From contig NZ_WPNZ01000012.1 of NCBI RefSeq assembly GCF_009755605.1, positions 186,001-250,000 of the forward strand: 64,000 nt of DNA, in the 5' to 3' direction. The notes beneath the pieces were generated by a model. That model saw only the letters and a list, made by a program, of their open reading frames with translations, searched no databases and was not told the origin of the DNA. The DNA is from Streptomyces typhae (GTDB lineage Bacteria > Actinomycetota > Actinomycetes > Streptomycetales > Streptomycetaceae). Each line of letters begins with the position of its first letter. The stretch's first letter is position 1. Below are positions 57,064-64,000 of this stretch, in pieces. The position numbers and the translations under genes are program-made.

Positions 57064-58719
57064 GTGGCGGACGACGTATTCGACTTCAGGCCGGGGGCCC
57101 AGGTGCCCCTGGCGGGCGCCGCGGGGCAGACAGCGGCGACGCAGGCCCTGGCGTCGGCGGCGTATCGCGACGGCGAGGTCGACGACATCCTCAAGGCCAA
57201 CAGCGACTGGCACAAATCCGTGGTGAAGCCCGGTCTGTGGTCGCTGTGCAAGCCCAACCTGGGTGAGGCCTTCTCACGGACCGTGCAGGTGCGGATGCTC
57301 GGCGGCGCCAGGGCGCCGCTCATCCAGTCCTTCGGCACGGAGCCCCAGGTGATCGTCGAGCACTGCCTCGCGGCCAATCGGATCCGCAGACAGCGCGACA
57401 GCTGGCTGACGGCGGTCATGGCCCTGTGCGGGCTGCTCTTCCTGCCCGGCCTCCTGGCCTGGCTCCTGGTGTTCACGATCCGCCGATGGATCACCAAGCA
57501 GAAGGACAAGCGCACCCACGCCATCGCCACGGCCCTGCTCGTGGCCCTCGGCGTCGTGGTCGCCCTGGTGCTCATCAAGCTGCCCTTCGGCGGCTTCTGG
57601 GCCTGGTATCTGCGGCTGTGCGCCGTCGTGCCCGTGCTCGGCTGGTTCTGGGCCAAGCACGTGGCGGAGGGCACCGCCAAGGACCTGCGGGCGCGCTGGG
57701 ACAGCCTGCTCGCCGGCGGCGGCGTCGGCGCGAAGATCCCCGAGGCGGTCCCCGGCAGCCCCGGCGAGACGGCTGCCGAACGTCTGCGCCAGGGCCTGGC
57801 CCGCCTGTCCGCGGAGCAGCAGTCCAACTCGGTCTTCTACGCCGGCCCCAAGGGCATACTGGGCATGGGCACCCGCTGGGGAAGCTGGCAGCTCGCCGAG
57901 GAGCTCACCGCCCGCGACGAGGACAAAGAGATCAACCCGTTCCGCAGCTGGGACGTGGTGCGCGCGGTGCACGACCAGCTCCGCATGCTGGAGCGCGGCC
58001 CCCTGCACACCGGAGGCTTCCCCAAGCCCTCGATAAGGCACTGGATCGTCACCCCCATCGGGGAGAACGCGGGCTCGGTGTCCCGCCCCTCCGGTACGGA
58101 CGTCGACGCCTTCCAGATCAAGGGCCACGAGATACAGCGGATCTGCAACGAGCAGCAGTTCGGCAGCGGCGACCGCCACTACCTGGGCGTGCAGTTCACG
58201 CTCTGGGACGGCCAGCTCGTGATCACGATGCTGATCACGGTGACGGTGCTGCACGAGACGCTGCGCATCGAGGTCACCGGACACGCGCTCGGCCCGGTCC
58301 ACTCCCTGTTCACGAGCAAGCCGTCACCCAAGACGAAGACGGTCAGCAAGACGATCAGGTTCTGGGAGACCAAGACCCAGCAACTGCCCCTCGTCGACGC
58401 CCAGGAAGTGGTGCGTCTCGCGGTCCGCGCCCCCTTCACCTGGTATCCGCCGATCCTCGACTACCTGGGCGGCAAGCTGGTCCTGCCCGAGCCGTTCGGC
58501 CTGCGGCACGCCTGGGCGGACAAGCCCTGGCGGCACCGCTTCATGGCCGACGACGCGCTGCGCGCCGCCACCCCGGTGCTGCGCGTGGTGCACTCGGCGG
58601 CACTGAAGGTCCTGGAGGAGAACGGCGTCAACACCGACCGCTTCGGCGCCCGCGCCACGTTCCTCAGCGGCGCCGTGCAGGACCCGGCCCCGAAGCAGGC
58701 GGACGTGTACAACGCGTAG
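57064..58719 (+). CDS. hypothetical membrane protein, 551 residues
   Basis: Not recognised. The N-terminal 95 residues are soluble (DVFDFRPGAQVPLAGAAGQ, ILKANSDWHKSVVKPGLWSL). Three hydrophobic segments follow between about 110 and 195 (SWLTAVMALCGLLFLPGLLAW, AIATALLVALGVVVALVLI, WYLRLCAVVPVLGWFWA). The remaining 350 residues are soluble and mixed alpha/beta (GPKGILGMGTRWGSWQLAEE, HWIVTPIGENAGSVS, RHYLGVQFTLWDGQLVITML, VTVLHETLRIEVTGHALGP). No nucleotide-binding or catalytic motif is visible. GTG 57064 is chosen; TTG 57043 is in frame upstream. A strong hairpin follows. Confidence 0.85.
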   Translation: MADDVFDFRPGAQVPLAGAAGQTAATQALASAAYRDGEVDDILKANSDWHKSVVKPGLWSLCKPNLGEAFSRTVQVRMLGGARAPLIQSFGTEPQVIVEHCLAANRIRRQRDSWLTAVMALCGLLFLPGLLAWLLVFTIRRWITKQKDKRTHAIATALLVALGVVVALVLIKLPFGGFWAWYLRLCAVVPVLGWFWAKHVAEGTAKDLRARWDSLLAGGGVGAKIPEAVPGSPGETAAERLRQGLARLSAEQQSNSVFYAGPKGILGMGTRWGSWQLAEELTARDEDKEINPFRSWDVVRAVHDQLRMLERGPLHTGGFPKPSIRHWIVTPIGENAGSVSRPSGTDVDAFQIKGHEIQRICNEQQFGSGDRHYLGVQFTLWDGQLVITMLITVTVLHETLRIEVTGHALGPVHSLFTSKPSPKTKTVSKTIRFWETKTQQLPLVDAQEVVRLAVRAPFTWYPPILDYLGGKLVLPEPFGLRHAWADKPWRHRFMADDALRAATPVLRVVHSAALKVLEENGVNTDRFGARATFLSGAVQDPAPKQADVYNA

Positions 58720-58749
58720 GGCTCACCGCCGGTCCGGCGCAGAGCAGAG

Positions 58750-58792
58750 CCCGGGCGGTGCGGCGCACAGCGTGCGTACCGCACCGCCCGGG
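58750..58792 (+). terminator. strong hairpin after the 551-residue gene
   Basis: A perfect 14-bp stem (58750-58763 with 58779-58792) whose loop folds again (CGCAC/GTGCG). It ends exactly at the first base of the inverted-repeat element, 30 nt after the stop codon. No T-tract. Confidence 0.8.
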
Positions 58793-58976
58793 GGCTAGGG
58801 CCTGTCGTCAAACTCCCTCCTGCCACGTGACGCCATGCACGCACTTTCGCCGCACCGGGCCCAGACCCAAGTACGTCCAGTACGAGGGCCTGTGCCCGGC
58901 ACGCCGAGAGCACGCACCTGACGCCACGTGGCCGCCCTCCGGGCAACGGAGGGAGTTTGACGACAGGCCCTAGCCC
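58792..58976. mobile_element. transposase-less inverted-repeat element (MITE-like)
   Basis: Perfect 29-bp terminal inverted repeats at 58792-58820 and 58948-58976 flank 127 nt that encode nothing. Inside the outer GGG, each end reads CTAGGGCCTGTCGTCAAACT, so a CTAG sits at both edges, as expected for a YTAR-type target of IS5-family elements. Subterminal GCCACGTGACGCC and GACGCCACGTGGC form a second, imperfect inverted repeat. GGGCCTGTCGTCAAACTCCC-type ends recur in streptomycete genomes to my memory. The right end contains the HIT gene stop codon. Mobility is inferred. Confidence 0.7.
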
Positions 58977-59518
58977 TTCGGCCAGGCCTCCGCCAGCATC
59001 TTGCGGGTGTCCGCGAGCAGTTGCGGCAGCACCTTGGTGTGCCCGACGACCGGCATGAAGTTCGTGTCCCCGCCCCAGCGCGGCACGATGTGCTGGTGCA
59101 GATGCGCGGCGATGCCCGCGCCCGCGACGGTGCCCTGGTTCATGCCGATGTTGAAGCCGTGCGCCCCGGACGCGGTGCGCAGCGCCGTCATCGCCTGCTT
59201 GGTCAGCTCACCGAGCTCGGCGGTCTCCGGCCCGGTCAGCTCCGTGTAGTCGGCGACGTGGCGGTAGGGCACGACCATGAGGTGCCCGCCGTTGTACGGG
59301 TACAGGTTCAGGACCGCGTACACGTGCTCACCGCGTGCGATGACGAGCCCGTCCTCGTCCGATTTGGCCGGGATCGAGCAGAAGGGGCAGCCGTCGTCCG
59401 CTCCGGGACCACTGGGCTTGTTCTCGCCCTGGATGTACGCCATCCGGTGAGGCGTCCACAGGCGCTGGAACGCGTCCTGAGTCCCCACTCCGATCTGCTG
59501 CTCCGGCTCAGTCGTCAT
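58970..59518 (-). CDS. HIT-family protein (Ap4A phosphorylase/hydrolase-like)
   Basis: 182 residues. The histidine triad is intact in AAHLHQHIVPRWGGD (nucleotide hydrolase/transferase active site), preceded by CPFCSIPAKSDEDGLVIARG and NLYPYNGGHLMVVPYRHV. It resembles the mycobacterial HIT protein next to thrS and pgsA that cleaves diadenosine tetraphosphate; substrate here is inferred from that context. ATG 59516-59518 (TTEPEQQIGVGTQDAFQRLW) is used; ATG 59530 is an alternative and no clear Shine-Dalgarno precedes either. The stop codon TAG (58972-58970) lies in the terminal repeat of the inverted-repeat element. Confidence 0.92.
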   Translation of the reverse strand: MTTEPEQQIGVGTQDAFQRLWTPHRMAYIQGENKPSGPGADDGCPFCSIPAKSDEDGLVIARGEHVYAVLNLYPYNGGHLMVVPYRHVADYTELTGPETAELGELTKQAMTALRTASGAHGFNIGMNQGTVAGAGIAAHLHQHIVPRWGGDTNFMPVVGHTKVLPQLLADTRKMLAEAWPKG

Positions 59519-59551
59519 GCTGTGCAGCATATGACTTCGCCCGTCCGGAAC

Positions 59552-59582
59552 GTGCCGCCGGGGCGGTGGGCCCCGGCGGCAC
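59552..59582 (-). terminator. hairpin between thrS and the HIT gene
   Basis: A perfect 12-bp stem (59582-59571 with 59563-59552) with a 7-nt loop starts 17 nt after the thrS stop. It could attenuate read-through into the HIT gene, which begins 33 nt further on. No T-tract. Confidence 0.65.
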
Positions 59583-59599
59583 TGGCGCGTACGCGCCCG

Positions 59600-61579
59600 T
59601 CAGACCTGGACGCGCTCCTCGACGACCTTCGCGATCTTCGCGATGGCGTCGTCGACGGGGATGCCGTTCTCCTGCGAGCCGTCGCGGTAGCGGAAGGACA
59701 CGGCGCCGTTCTCCATGTCCTCGTCGCCCGCGATGACCATGAAGGGCACCTTGGCCTTCTGCTGGTTCCTGATCTTCTTCTGCATGCGGTCGGAGGAGGC
59801 GTCCACCTCGACCCGCAGCCCCTGGGCGCGTGCCTTCTCGGCGAACTCCCGCAGGTAGGGGATGTGGGCGTCACCGATCGGGATGCCGACGGCCTGCACC
59901 GGGGCGAGCCAGGCGGGGAACGCGCCCGCGTAGTGCTCCAGGAGCACGCCGAAGAACCGCTCGATGGAGCCGAACAGGGCCCGGTGCAGCATCACGGGCT
60001 GCTGACGCGAGCCGTCCGCCGCGGTGTACTCCAGGCCGAAGCGCTTCGGCTGGTTGAAGTCGACCTGGAGGGTCGACATCTGCCAGGACCGGCCGATCGC
60101 GTCCTTGACCTGGACGGAGATCTTCGGGCCGTAGTACGCGGCGCCGCCCGGGTCCGGCACCAGCGGCAGGTCCTGCTTCTCCGCGGCCTGCCGGAGCGCC
60201 TCGGTGGCCTCCGCCCAGTCCTCGTCCTCGCCGATGAACTTGTCGGAGTCGTCACGGGTGGACAGCTCGAGCTCGAACTCGGTCAGGCCGTAGTCGCGCA
60301 GCAGGTCGAGCACGAAGGTGAGGAGGTTGTCGAGCTCCTCGGCCATCTGCTCCTTGGTGCAGTAGATGTGCGCGTCGTCCTGGGTGAAGCCGCGCGAACG
60401 GGTCAGTCCGTGCACGACGCCCGACTTCTCGTACCGGTACACGGTGCCGAACTCGAAGAGGCGCAGCGGCAGCTCACGGTAGGAGCGACCGCGCGACTTG
60501 AAGATCAGGTTGTGCATCGGGCAGTTCATCGCCTTGAGGCGGTAGTTCTGCTCGTCGAACTCGATGGGCGGGAACATGCCGTCCGCGTAGTGCGGCAGGT
60601 GACCCGAGATCTCGAAGAGCTTCTCCTTCGAGAGGTGCGGGGTGTTCACGAACTCGTAGCCGGAGACCTCGTGGCGGCGCCGCGAGTAGTCCTCCATCAC
60701 CTTGCGGATCACTCCGCCCTTGGGGTGGAAGACCGCGAGACCCGGGCCGAGCTCCTCGGGGAAGGAGAACAGGTCGAGCTCCGAGCCGAGCTTGCGGTGG
60801 TCGCGCTTCTCGGCCTCGGCGAGGAACTCCAGATGCGCCTTCAGCTCGTCCTTGGACGGCCACGCGGTGCCGTAGATGCGCTGGAGCTGCGGGTTCTTCT
60901 CGCTGCCGCGCCAGTAGGCGGCGGCGGAGCGCATCAGCTTGAACGCCGGGATGTTCCGGGTGCTGGGCAGGTGCGGGCCGCGGCAGAGGTCCTTCCAGCA
61001 CAGTTCGCCGGTCTTGGCGTCGAGGTTGTCGTAGATGGTCAGCTCGCCGGCGCCCACCTCGGCGTCCGCGCCGTCGGCGGCGTTCGCGGCGTTGCCCTTG
61101 AGGCCGATGAGCTCCAGCTTGTACGGCTCGTCGGCGAGCTCGACGCGGGCGTCGTCGTCGTTGGTGACGCGGCGCGAGAAGCGCTGGCCCCGCTTCTGGA
61201 TCTCCTGCATCTTCTTCTCGATGCGCTTGAGGTCCTCGGGCGTGAACGGCTCGGCGACGTCGAAGTCGTAGTAGAAGCCGTCCCGGATGGGCGGGCCGAT
61301 GCCGAGCTTGGCGTCGGGGAACAGCTCCTGCACGGCCTGCGCCATCACGTGCGCGGTGGAGTGGCGCAGGATGTCCAGGCCGTCCTCGGAGGAGATCTCG
61401 ACGGGCTCGACGACCTCGCCGTCGGCCGGTGCGTACGCCAGGTCCTTCAGCTCGTCGCCCACGCGGGCGGCCACAATGGTGCGCTCGCCGTCGAAGAGCT
61501 CGGCGGCCGTAGTGCCCGTCGTCACCACGCGCTCTTCCCGCTCGGAATCGCGTTGGATGATCACACGGACGTCTGACAC
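59600..61579 (-). CDS. thrS: threonyl-tRNA synthetase
   Basis: Charges tRNA-Thr. 659 residues: N-terminal TGS domain (1-65), editing domain with HSTAHVMAQAVQ (HxxxH) and LCRGPHLPSTRNI, class II core with motif 2 LRLFEFGTVYRYEKSGVVHG and zinc ligands in AMNCPMHNLIF, motif 3 MLHRALFGSIERFFGVLLE, and an anticodon-binding domain (about 555-659). GTG 61577-61579 (SDVRVIIQRDSE) has AGGAGAG seven nucleotides upstream. The 128-nt upstream region shows no T-box antiterminator motif. Followed by a hairpin, then the HIT gene. Confidence 0.97.
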   Translation of the reverse strand: MSDVRVIIQRDSEREERVVTTGTTAAELFDGERTIVAARVGDELKDLAYAPADGEVVEPVEISSEDGLDILRHSTAHVMAQAVQELFPDAKLGIGPPIRDGFYYDFDVAEPFTPEDLKRIEKKMQEIQKRGQRFSRRVTNDDDARVELADEPYKLELIGLKGNAANAADGADAEVGAGELTIYDNLDAKTGELCWKDLCRGPHLPSTRNIPAFKLMRSAAAYWRGSEKNPQLQRIYGTAWPSKDELKAHLEFLAEAEKRDHRKLGSELDLFSFPEELGPGLAVFHPKGGVIRKVMEDYSRRRHEVSGYEFVNTPHLSKEKLFEISGHLPHYADGMFPPIEFDEQNYRLKAMNCPMHNLIFKSRGRSYRELPLRLFEFGTVYRYEKSGVVHGLTRSRGFTQDDAHIYCTKEQMAEELDNLLTFVLDLLRDYGLTEFELELSTRDDSDKFIGEDEDWAEATEALRQAAEKQDLPLVPDPGGAAYYGPKISVQVKDAIGRSWQMSTLQVDFNQPKRFGLEYTAADGSRQQPVMLHRALFGSIERFFGVLLEHYAGAFPAWLAPVQAVGIPIGDAHIPYLREFAEKARAQGLRVEVDASSDRMQKKIRNQQKAKVPFMVIAGDEDMENGAVSFRYRDGSQENGIPVDDAIAKIAKVVEERVQV

Positions 61580-61707
61580 CGGTCTCTCCTGCCTGAAGGG
61601 GGCTGCCCTGCTGGTACGGGGCCTGCGGCAGATCTGCTCCTGCGCGCGCAACGAATCGTACCGAGCCAGGGGGGCCCAGAGCGAAACGGTTGTCCGGAGC
61701 GGCCGGC

Positions 61708-62934
61708 TCAGTCCCCGCTGCACGCCTCCTCGAAGAAGTCCAGGTTCTCCTGCATCGCCTTCATCAGGCGGTCCCGCTCGGCCTCGTCCACCTGGACGGG
61801 CACCACATCGGCGGCATCGGTGAGCCTGCGGAAGCCGCCCCGGCTCTCCAGGCGGCCGTGCACCCGGATCGGCAGGCCGACCAGGTGCGCGTGCCCGGCG
61901 ATGCGGTAGTCCTCCTCGTCCAGGGACATCCTGACGTGCGGGACCTCCGCCCCGGCGAGCACCCGTACCCGTACGGTGCCCGCACCCCGCGGTCCGGAGC
62001 GCCGCATGCGCACCACGGTCCCGGTGATCCGCACCGGCACCGCGGGCTCGGCGCGCAGATAGCGGGCGCCGGCCTCGCGCAGCACGGGCAGGTCGCCGGG
62101 CGAGAACTCGACGGGCTCGGCGGACGCGGCGCACCCCTGAGGGACGCCTGCGGCGGGTGACCACTGCACGCCGACCCTCGCGCCCTCGGTGCCGCGGACG
62201 AGGGTGATGACGGCCTCGACCAGTTCGTGGCTGACGCCCGCGCCGACGGCGCCGTCGAAGGCGTCCATGCCGCCGGTGGCCCGCTGGTAGTCCACCGCTT
62301 CCCTGGCGGCGTACAGCGCCTGGTGCAGGCGTACGGCGAGCGGCCGTCCGGTGGGCACGGGCAGATGGGCGGTGAGCCGGTGGCCGCCGTGGGCCGGGCC
62401 GACGAGGACGCCCTCCAGCGAGGCCGCGGCGGGGCGGCGGTGCCGTGCGCCGTAGTACCCCGCTCGGGCGCGGACGGCGAGCGCGCCGGCGAGCAACAGC
62501 CGGCGCGCGGCGGTGCGCAGTTGTTCCTCGGCCGTCCAGGACGCGGTGCCCGCGGGGCCGCTCGGCACGTCCCGCCACCAGGAGATCTCGTCGCTCGGGA
62601 CGGCGAGGGCGACGAGCACGTCGCGGGCGGAGGGGGACGCGCTGCGGGCGAGCGCGGTCAGGGCCTCGCCGAGCAGGTCCTCGCTGTCGGGGAAGGAGCC
62701 GCTCTCCGGCACGAGCAGGCTGGTGCCGCCCGTGCCGGGCCCCGGCGGGGTCCAGCGGGAGTAGCGCCCCGGGGCGCCGCCGCGGCGGTGCCAGCCGTGC
62801 CGGGCGAGCAGCGCGCAGAGCACGGCGGGGTCGACCCGCCCGGGTTCGGGCGGGTCCGACCAGAGGGCCGGGGCGTCGGCGGGATGGGGGCGCGGAGCGC
62901 GCGGTGGCGCGGGTTCGTCGATCGGGCGGTGCAT
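61708..62934 (-). CDS. uncharacterised protein with a possible C-terminal OB-like domain
   Basis: Not recognised. 408 residues. The N-terminus (1-45) is Pro-rich; 45-250 is mixed (LCALLARHGWHRRGGAPGRY, DEISWWRDVPSG, RLHQALYAAREAVDYQRATGG); about 285-395 alternates strands in an OB-fold-like manner (VPVRITGTVVRMRRSGPRG, GTVRVRVLAGAEVPHVRMSL, GLPIRVHGRLESRGGFRRLT), a pattern seen in nucleic-acid-binding modules. The tail AMQENLDFFEEACSGD is helical. ATG 62932-62934 shares one base (TGATG) with the stop of the DUF4365 gene, so the two are translationally coupled and probably act together. Role unknown. Confidence 0.82.
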   Translation of the reverse strand: MHRPIDEPAPPRAPRPHPADAPALWSDPPEPGRVDPAVLCALLARHGWHRRGGAPGRYSRWTPPGPGTGGTSLLVPESGSFPDSEDLLGEALTALARSASPSARDVLVALAVPSDEISWWRDVPSGPAGTASWTAEEQLRTAARRLLLAGALAVRARAGYYGARHRRPAAASLEGVLVGPAHGGHRLTAHLPVPTGRPLAVRLHQALYAAREAVDYQRATGGMDAFDGAVGAGVSHELVEAVITLVRGTEGARVGVQWSPAAGVPQGCAASAEPVEFSPGDLPVLREAGARYLRAEPAVPVRITGTVVRMRRSGPRGAGTVRVRVLAGAEVPHVRMSLDEEDYRIAGHAHLVGLPIRVHGRLESRGGFRRLTDAADVVPVQVDEAERDRLMKAMQENLDFFEEACSGD

Positions 62935-63500
62935 CAGGGTCTCCCTCCCGTCCCGACGCGCGTCATGATCTCGCAGAGCGCCCAGTCGTCGAAGATCCGC
63001 GTGGTCGGGACACGGACGGTGGTCCTTCGGCGGCCCGTCACCGGGTGTCCGGCGAGGTTGGTCCAGTAGCAGCAGTGCCGCAGGTCGAGCCGGTCGTGCC
63101 CGGCCCGCAGCCAGTCGTCGCGCGAGCGGGGCACGATCATCACCACGAGGATCTTGTGCACCGACACCGGGGTGCGGGCGAGCTTCACCAGGTGCGCGTT
63201 GTCCAGGGTGAAGGAGAAGGCGGGCCCGGCCGGGCGGGGCGGGAGCTGGTAGGTGCACTTGAGCTGCACCTTGATGGTGACTTCGTCGTCCACGGTGTGC
63301 CCGGGAGCGCTGTGGCTGACGTGCCAGTCGATGCCGTTGTCCGGGAACGGCTGGGAGAGCGAGCACCCCGCCGCCGCGGCGACGGCGTGCAGATAGCCCA
63401 CCTGAAGGGTCTCCATGCAGGCGGTGGTGGCGAGATTGCCGCGCGGCGGTGCGATCCGCTCGGGCAGCAGCCCGCCCTGTTCGGGCTGCGCGAGCGCCAT
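62934..63500 (-). CDS. DUF4365 domain protein (PD-(D/E)XK nuclease-like)
   Basis: 188 residues. Signatures are GIDWHVSHSA followed by VTIKVQLKCTYQ, i.e. an Asp then Q-x-K spaced as in the DUF4365 family, which belongs to the PD-(D/E)XK nuclease-like fold; the catalytic acid before Lys is Gln here, as in several family members. Further conserved-looking segments are ILVVMIVPRSRDDWL and DLRHCCYWTNLAG. ATG 63498-63500 (ALAQPEQGGLLPERI) is preferred; a TTG at 63593 is in frame but adds an Arg/Thr-rich stretch without similarity. Divergent from the exonuclease gene 165 nt away; coupled to the next gene by TGATG. Nuclease activity is inferred. Confidence 0.82.
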   Translation of the reverse strand: MALAQPEQGGLLPERIAPPRGNLATTACMETLQVGYLHAVAAAAGCSLSQPFPDNGIDWHVSHSAPGHTVDDEVTIKVQLKCTYQLPPRPAGPAFSFTLDNAHLVKLARTPVSVHKILVVMIVPRSRDDWLRAGHDRLDLRHCCYWTNLAGHPVTGRRRTTVRVPTTRIFDDWALCEIMTRVGTGGRP

Positions 63501-63665
63501 GTTCCAGAAGCCTTCCGAACCGGACGTTCCCGTTCGGGCGGGTCGACGACCGCGCCCTGTAACTGTGTTGTCTCCGGGCCGGGTTCGGCGCAAACGGCCC
63601 GGGTATCACCAGCGTGGGCAGTTACGCAGGTCAACTGCCGACGCGGAACGAGGAGTTGCGTCAGG

Positions 63666-64000
63666 ATGACGTGCTGGTACGAGGGACCATTGGCCGCATT
63701 CGACACGGAGACCACGGGTGTCGACGTCGAGACCGACCGCATCGTGTCGGCCGCCGTCGTCGTGCAGAACGGCGCGGGGGCCCGGCCCCGTGTCACCCGC
63801 TGGCTGGTGAATCCGGGCATTCCCGTGCCCGCGGGCGCCACCGCGGTTCACGGGCTCACGCAGGAGCACCTGGAGCGGACGGGCCGCTGGCCCGCCCCGG
63901 TGATGGAGGAGATCGGGCGCGAGCTGGCCGAGCAGGGCGCGGCGGGCCGGCCGCTCGTCGTGATGAACGCGCCGTTCGACCTGACGCTGTTCGACCGGGA
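63666..64000 (+). CDS. DEDDh 3'-5' exonuclease (DnaQ-like), partial
   Basis: Only the first 111 codons lie in the window. The Exo I motif FDTETTGVD (Asp and Glu metal ligands) and the following RIVSAAVVVQNG and TAVHGLTQEHLERTG are typical of DnaQ/exonuclease RNase T proteins. VVMNAPFDLTLFDRE is the Exo II region (Asn/Asp). ATG 63666 begins MTCWYEGPLAAFDTE; CGAGGAG lies about 16 nt upstream, a bit far. It is probably a stand-alone proofreading or repair exonuclease rather than the polymerase subunit, which cannot be settled from the fragment. Confidence 0.9.
   Translation, partial: MTCWYEGPLAAFDTETTGVDVETDRIVSAAVVVQNGAGARPRVTRWLVNPGIPVPAGATAVHGLTQEHLERTGRWPAPVMEEIGRELAEQGAAGRPLVVMNAPFDLTLFDR

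Noticed and set aside
58792..58976. Complete insertion sequence
   Set aside because: Only 127 nt separate the terminal repeats, far too short for a transposase; called a MITE-like element instead.
61580..61707. T-box riboswitch upstream of thrS
   Set aside because: No antiterminator T-box sequence (TGGNACC-type) and no terminator hairpin with T-tract is present in the 128-nt leader.

Overview
The window is chromosomal DNA from a high-GC actinomycete, almost certainly Streptomyces. The evidence is the strong G+C bias at third codon positions, the many GTG starts (and two TTG starts), the presence of the developmental regulator BldD with its c-di-GMP motif, and a gene order that I recognise from memory as the pyr / bldD / aro / alaS / relA / sec / ruv / pdx / pim / thrS core region of Streptomyces. 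It is housekeeping core genome. I see no tRNA or rRNA gene, no prophage, no transposase, no CRISPR array and no biosynthetic gene cluster.

Layout. (1) 1-9960, minus strand: pyrimidine operon pyrR-pyrB-pyrC-(membrane gene)-carA-carB-pyrD-pyrF, tightly overlapped, with a PyrR-binding RNA hairpin directly in front of the pyrR Shine-Dalgarno. (2) 10027-10701, plus: bldD with its own promoter, an overlapping BldD-box-like palindrome and a textbook terminator. (3) 10732-20558, minus: nusB, efp, a degenerate M24 peptidase-like gene, a P-loop kinase-like gene, a fused aroK-aroB, aroC, aroE, mltG and ruvX. (4) 20570-24043, minus: alaS and two small envelope genes. (5) 24200-26473, plus: a STAND-type ATPase. 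(6) 26496-29520, minus: rpsD, rarA and a VKOR-family gene. (7) 29659-33339, plus: a four-gene ABC-exporter and two-component operon. (8) 33453-37805: hisS and a metallo-hydrolase (minus), then a cyclophilin and a DUF349 gene (plus). (9) 37887-50028, minus: relA, apt, secF-secD-yajC, ruvB-ruvA-ruvC, yebC, pdxT, pdxS. (10) 50256-54368: two small membrane genes, then pimA-patA-pgsA (minus). (11) 54574-58719, plus: an EF-G-like GTPase and an unknown membrane protein. (12) 58792-64000: a transposase-less inverted-repeat element, a HIT protein, thrS, an unknown protein, a DUF4365 protein (minus) and the start of an exonuclease (plus).

How the parts work together: the pyr genes make UMP from bicarbonate, glutamine, aspartate and PRPP; aroKB/aroC/aroE make chorismate; relA and apt handle (p)ppGpp and purine salvage; SecD/SecF/YajC assist protein export; RuvABC, RuvX and RarA act on recombination and stalled-fork intermediates; PdxS/PdxT make pyridoxal phosphate; PgsA/PimA/PatA build phosphatidylinositol mannosides. 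Many neighbours share ATGA/GTGA overlaps, implying translational coupling.

No single exotic system stands out. The most informative observations are the in-frame aroK-aroB fusion that keeps an internal aroB start site, the PyrR leader hairpin, a 20-bp duplication that creates a coupled leader peptide before ruvB, an M24 protein whose metal ligands are substituted, a transposase-less inverted-repeat element at the end of the HIT gene, and an uncharacterised DUF4365 / OB-like gene pair divergent from a DEDDh exonuclease. All function calls rest on reading motifs by eye; no database search was possible.
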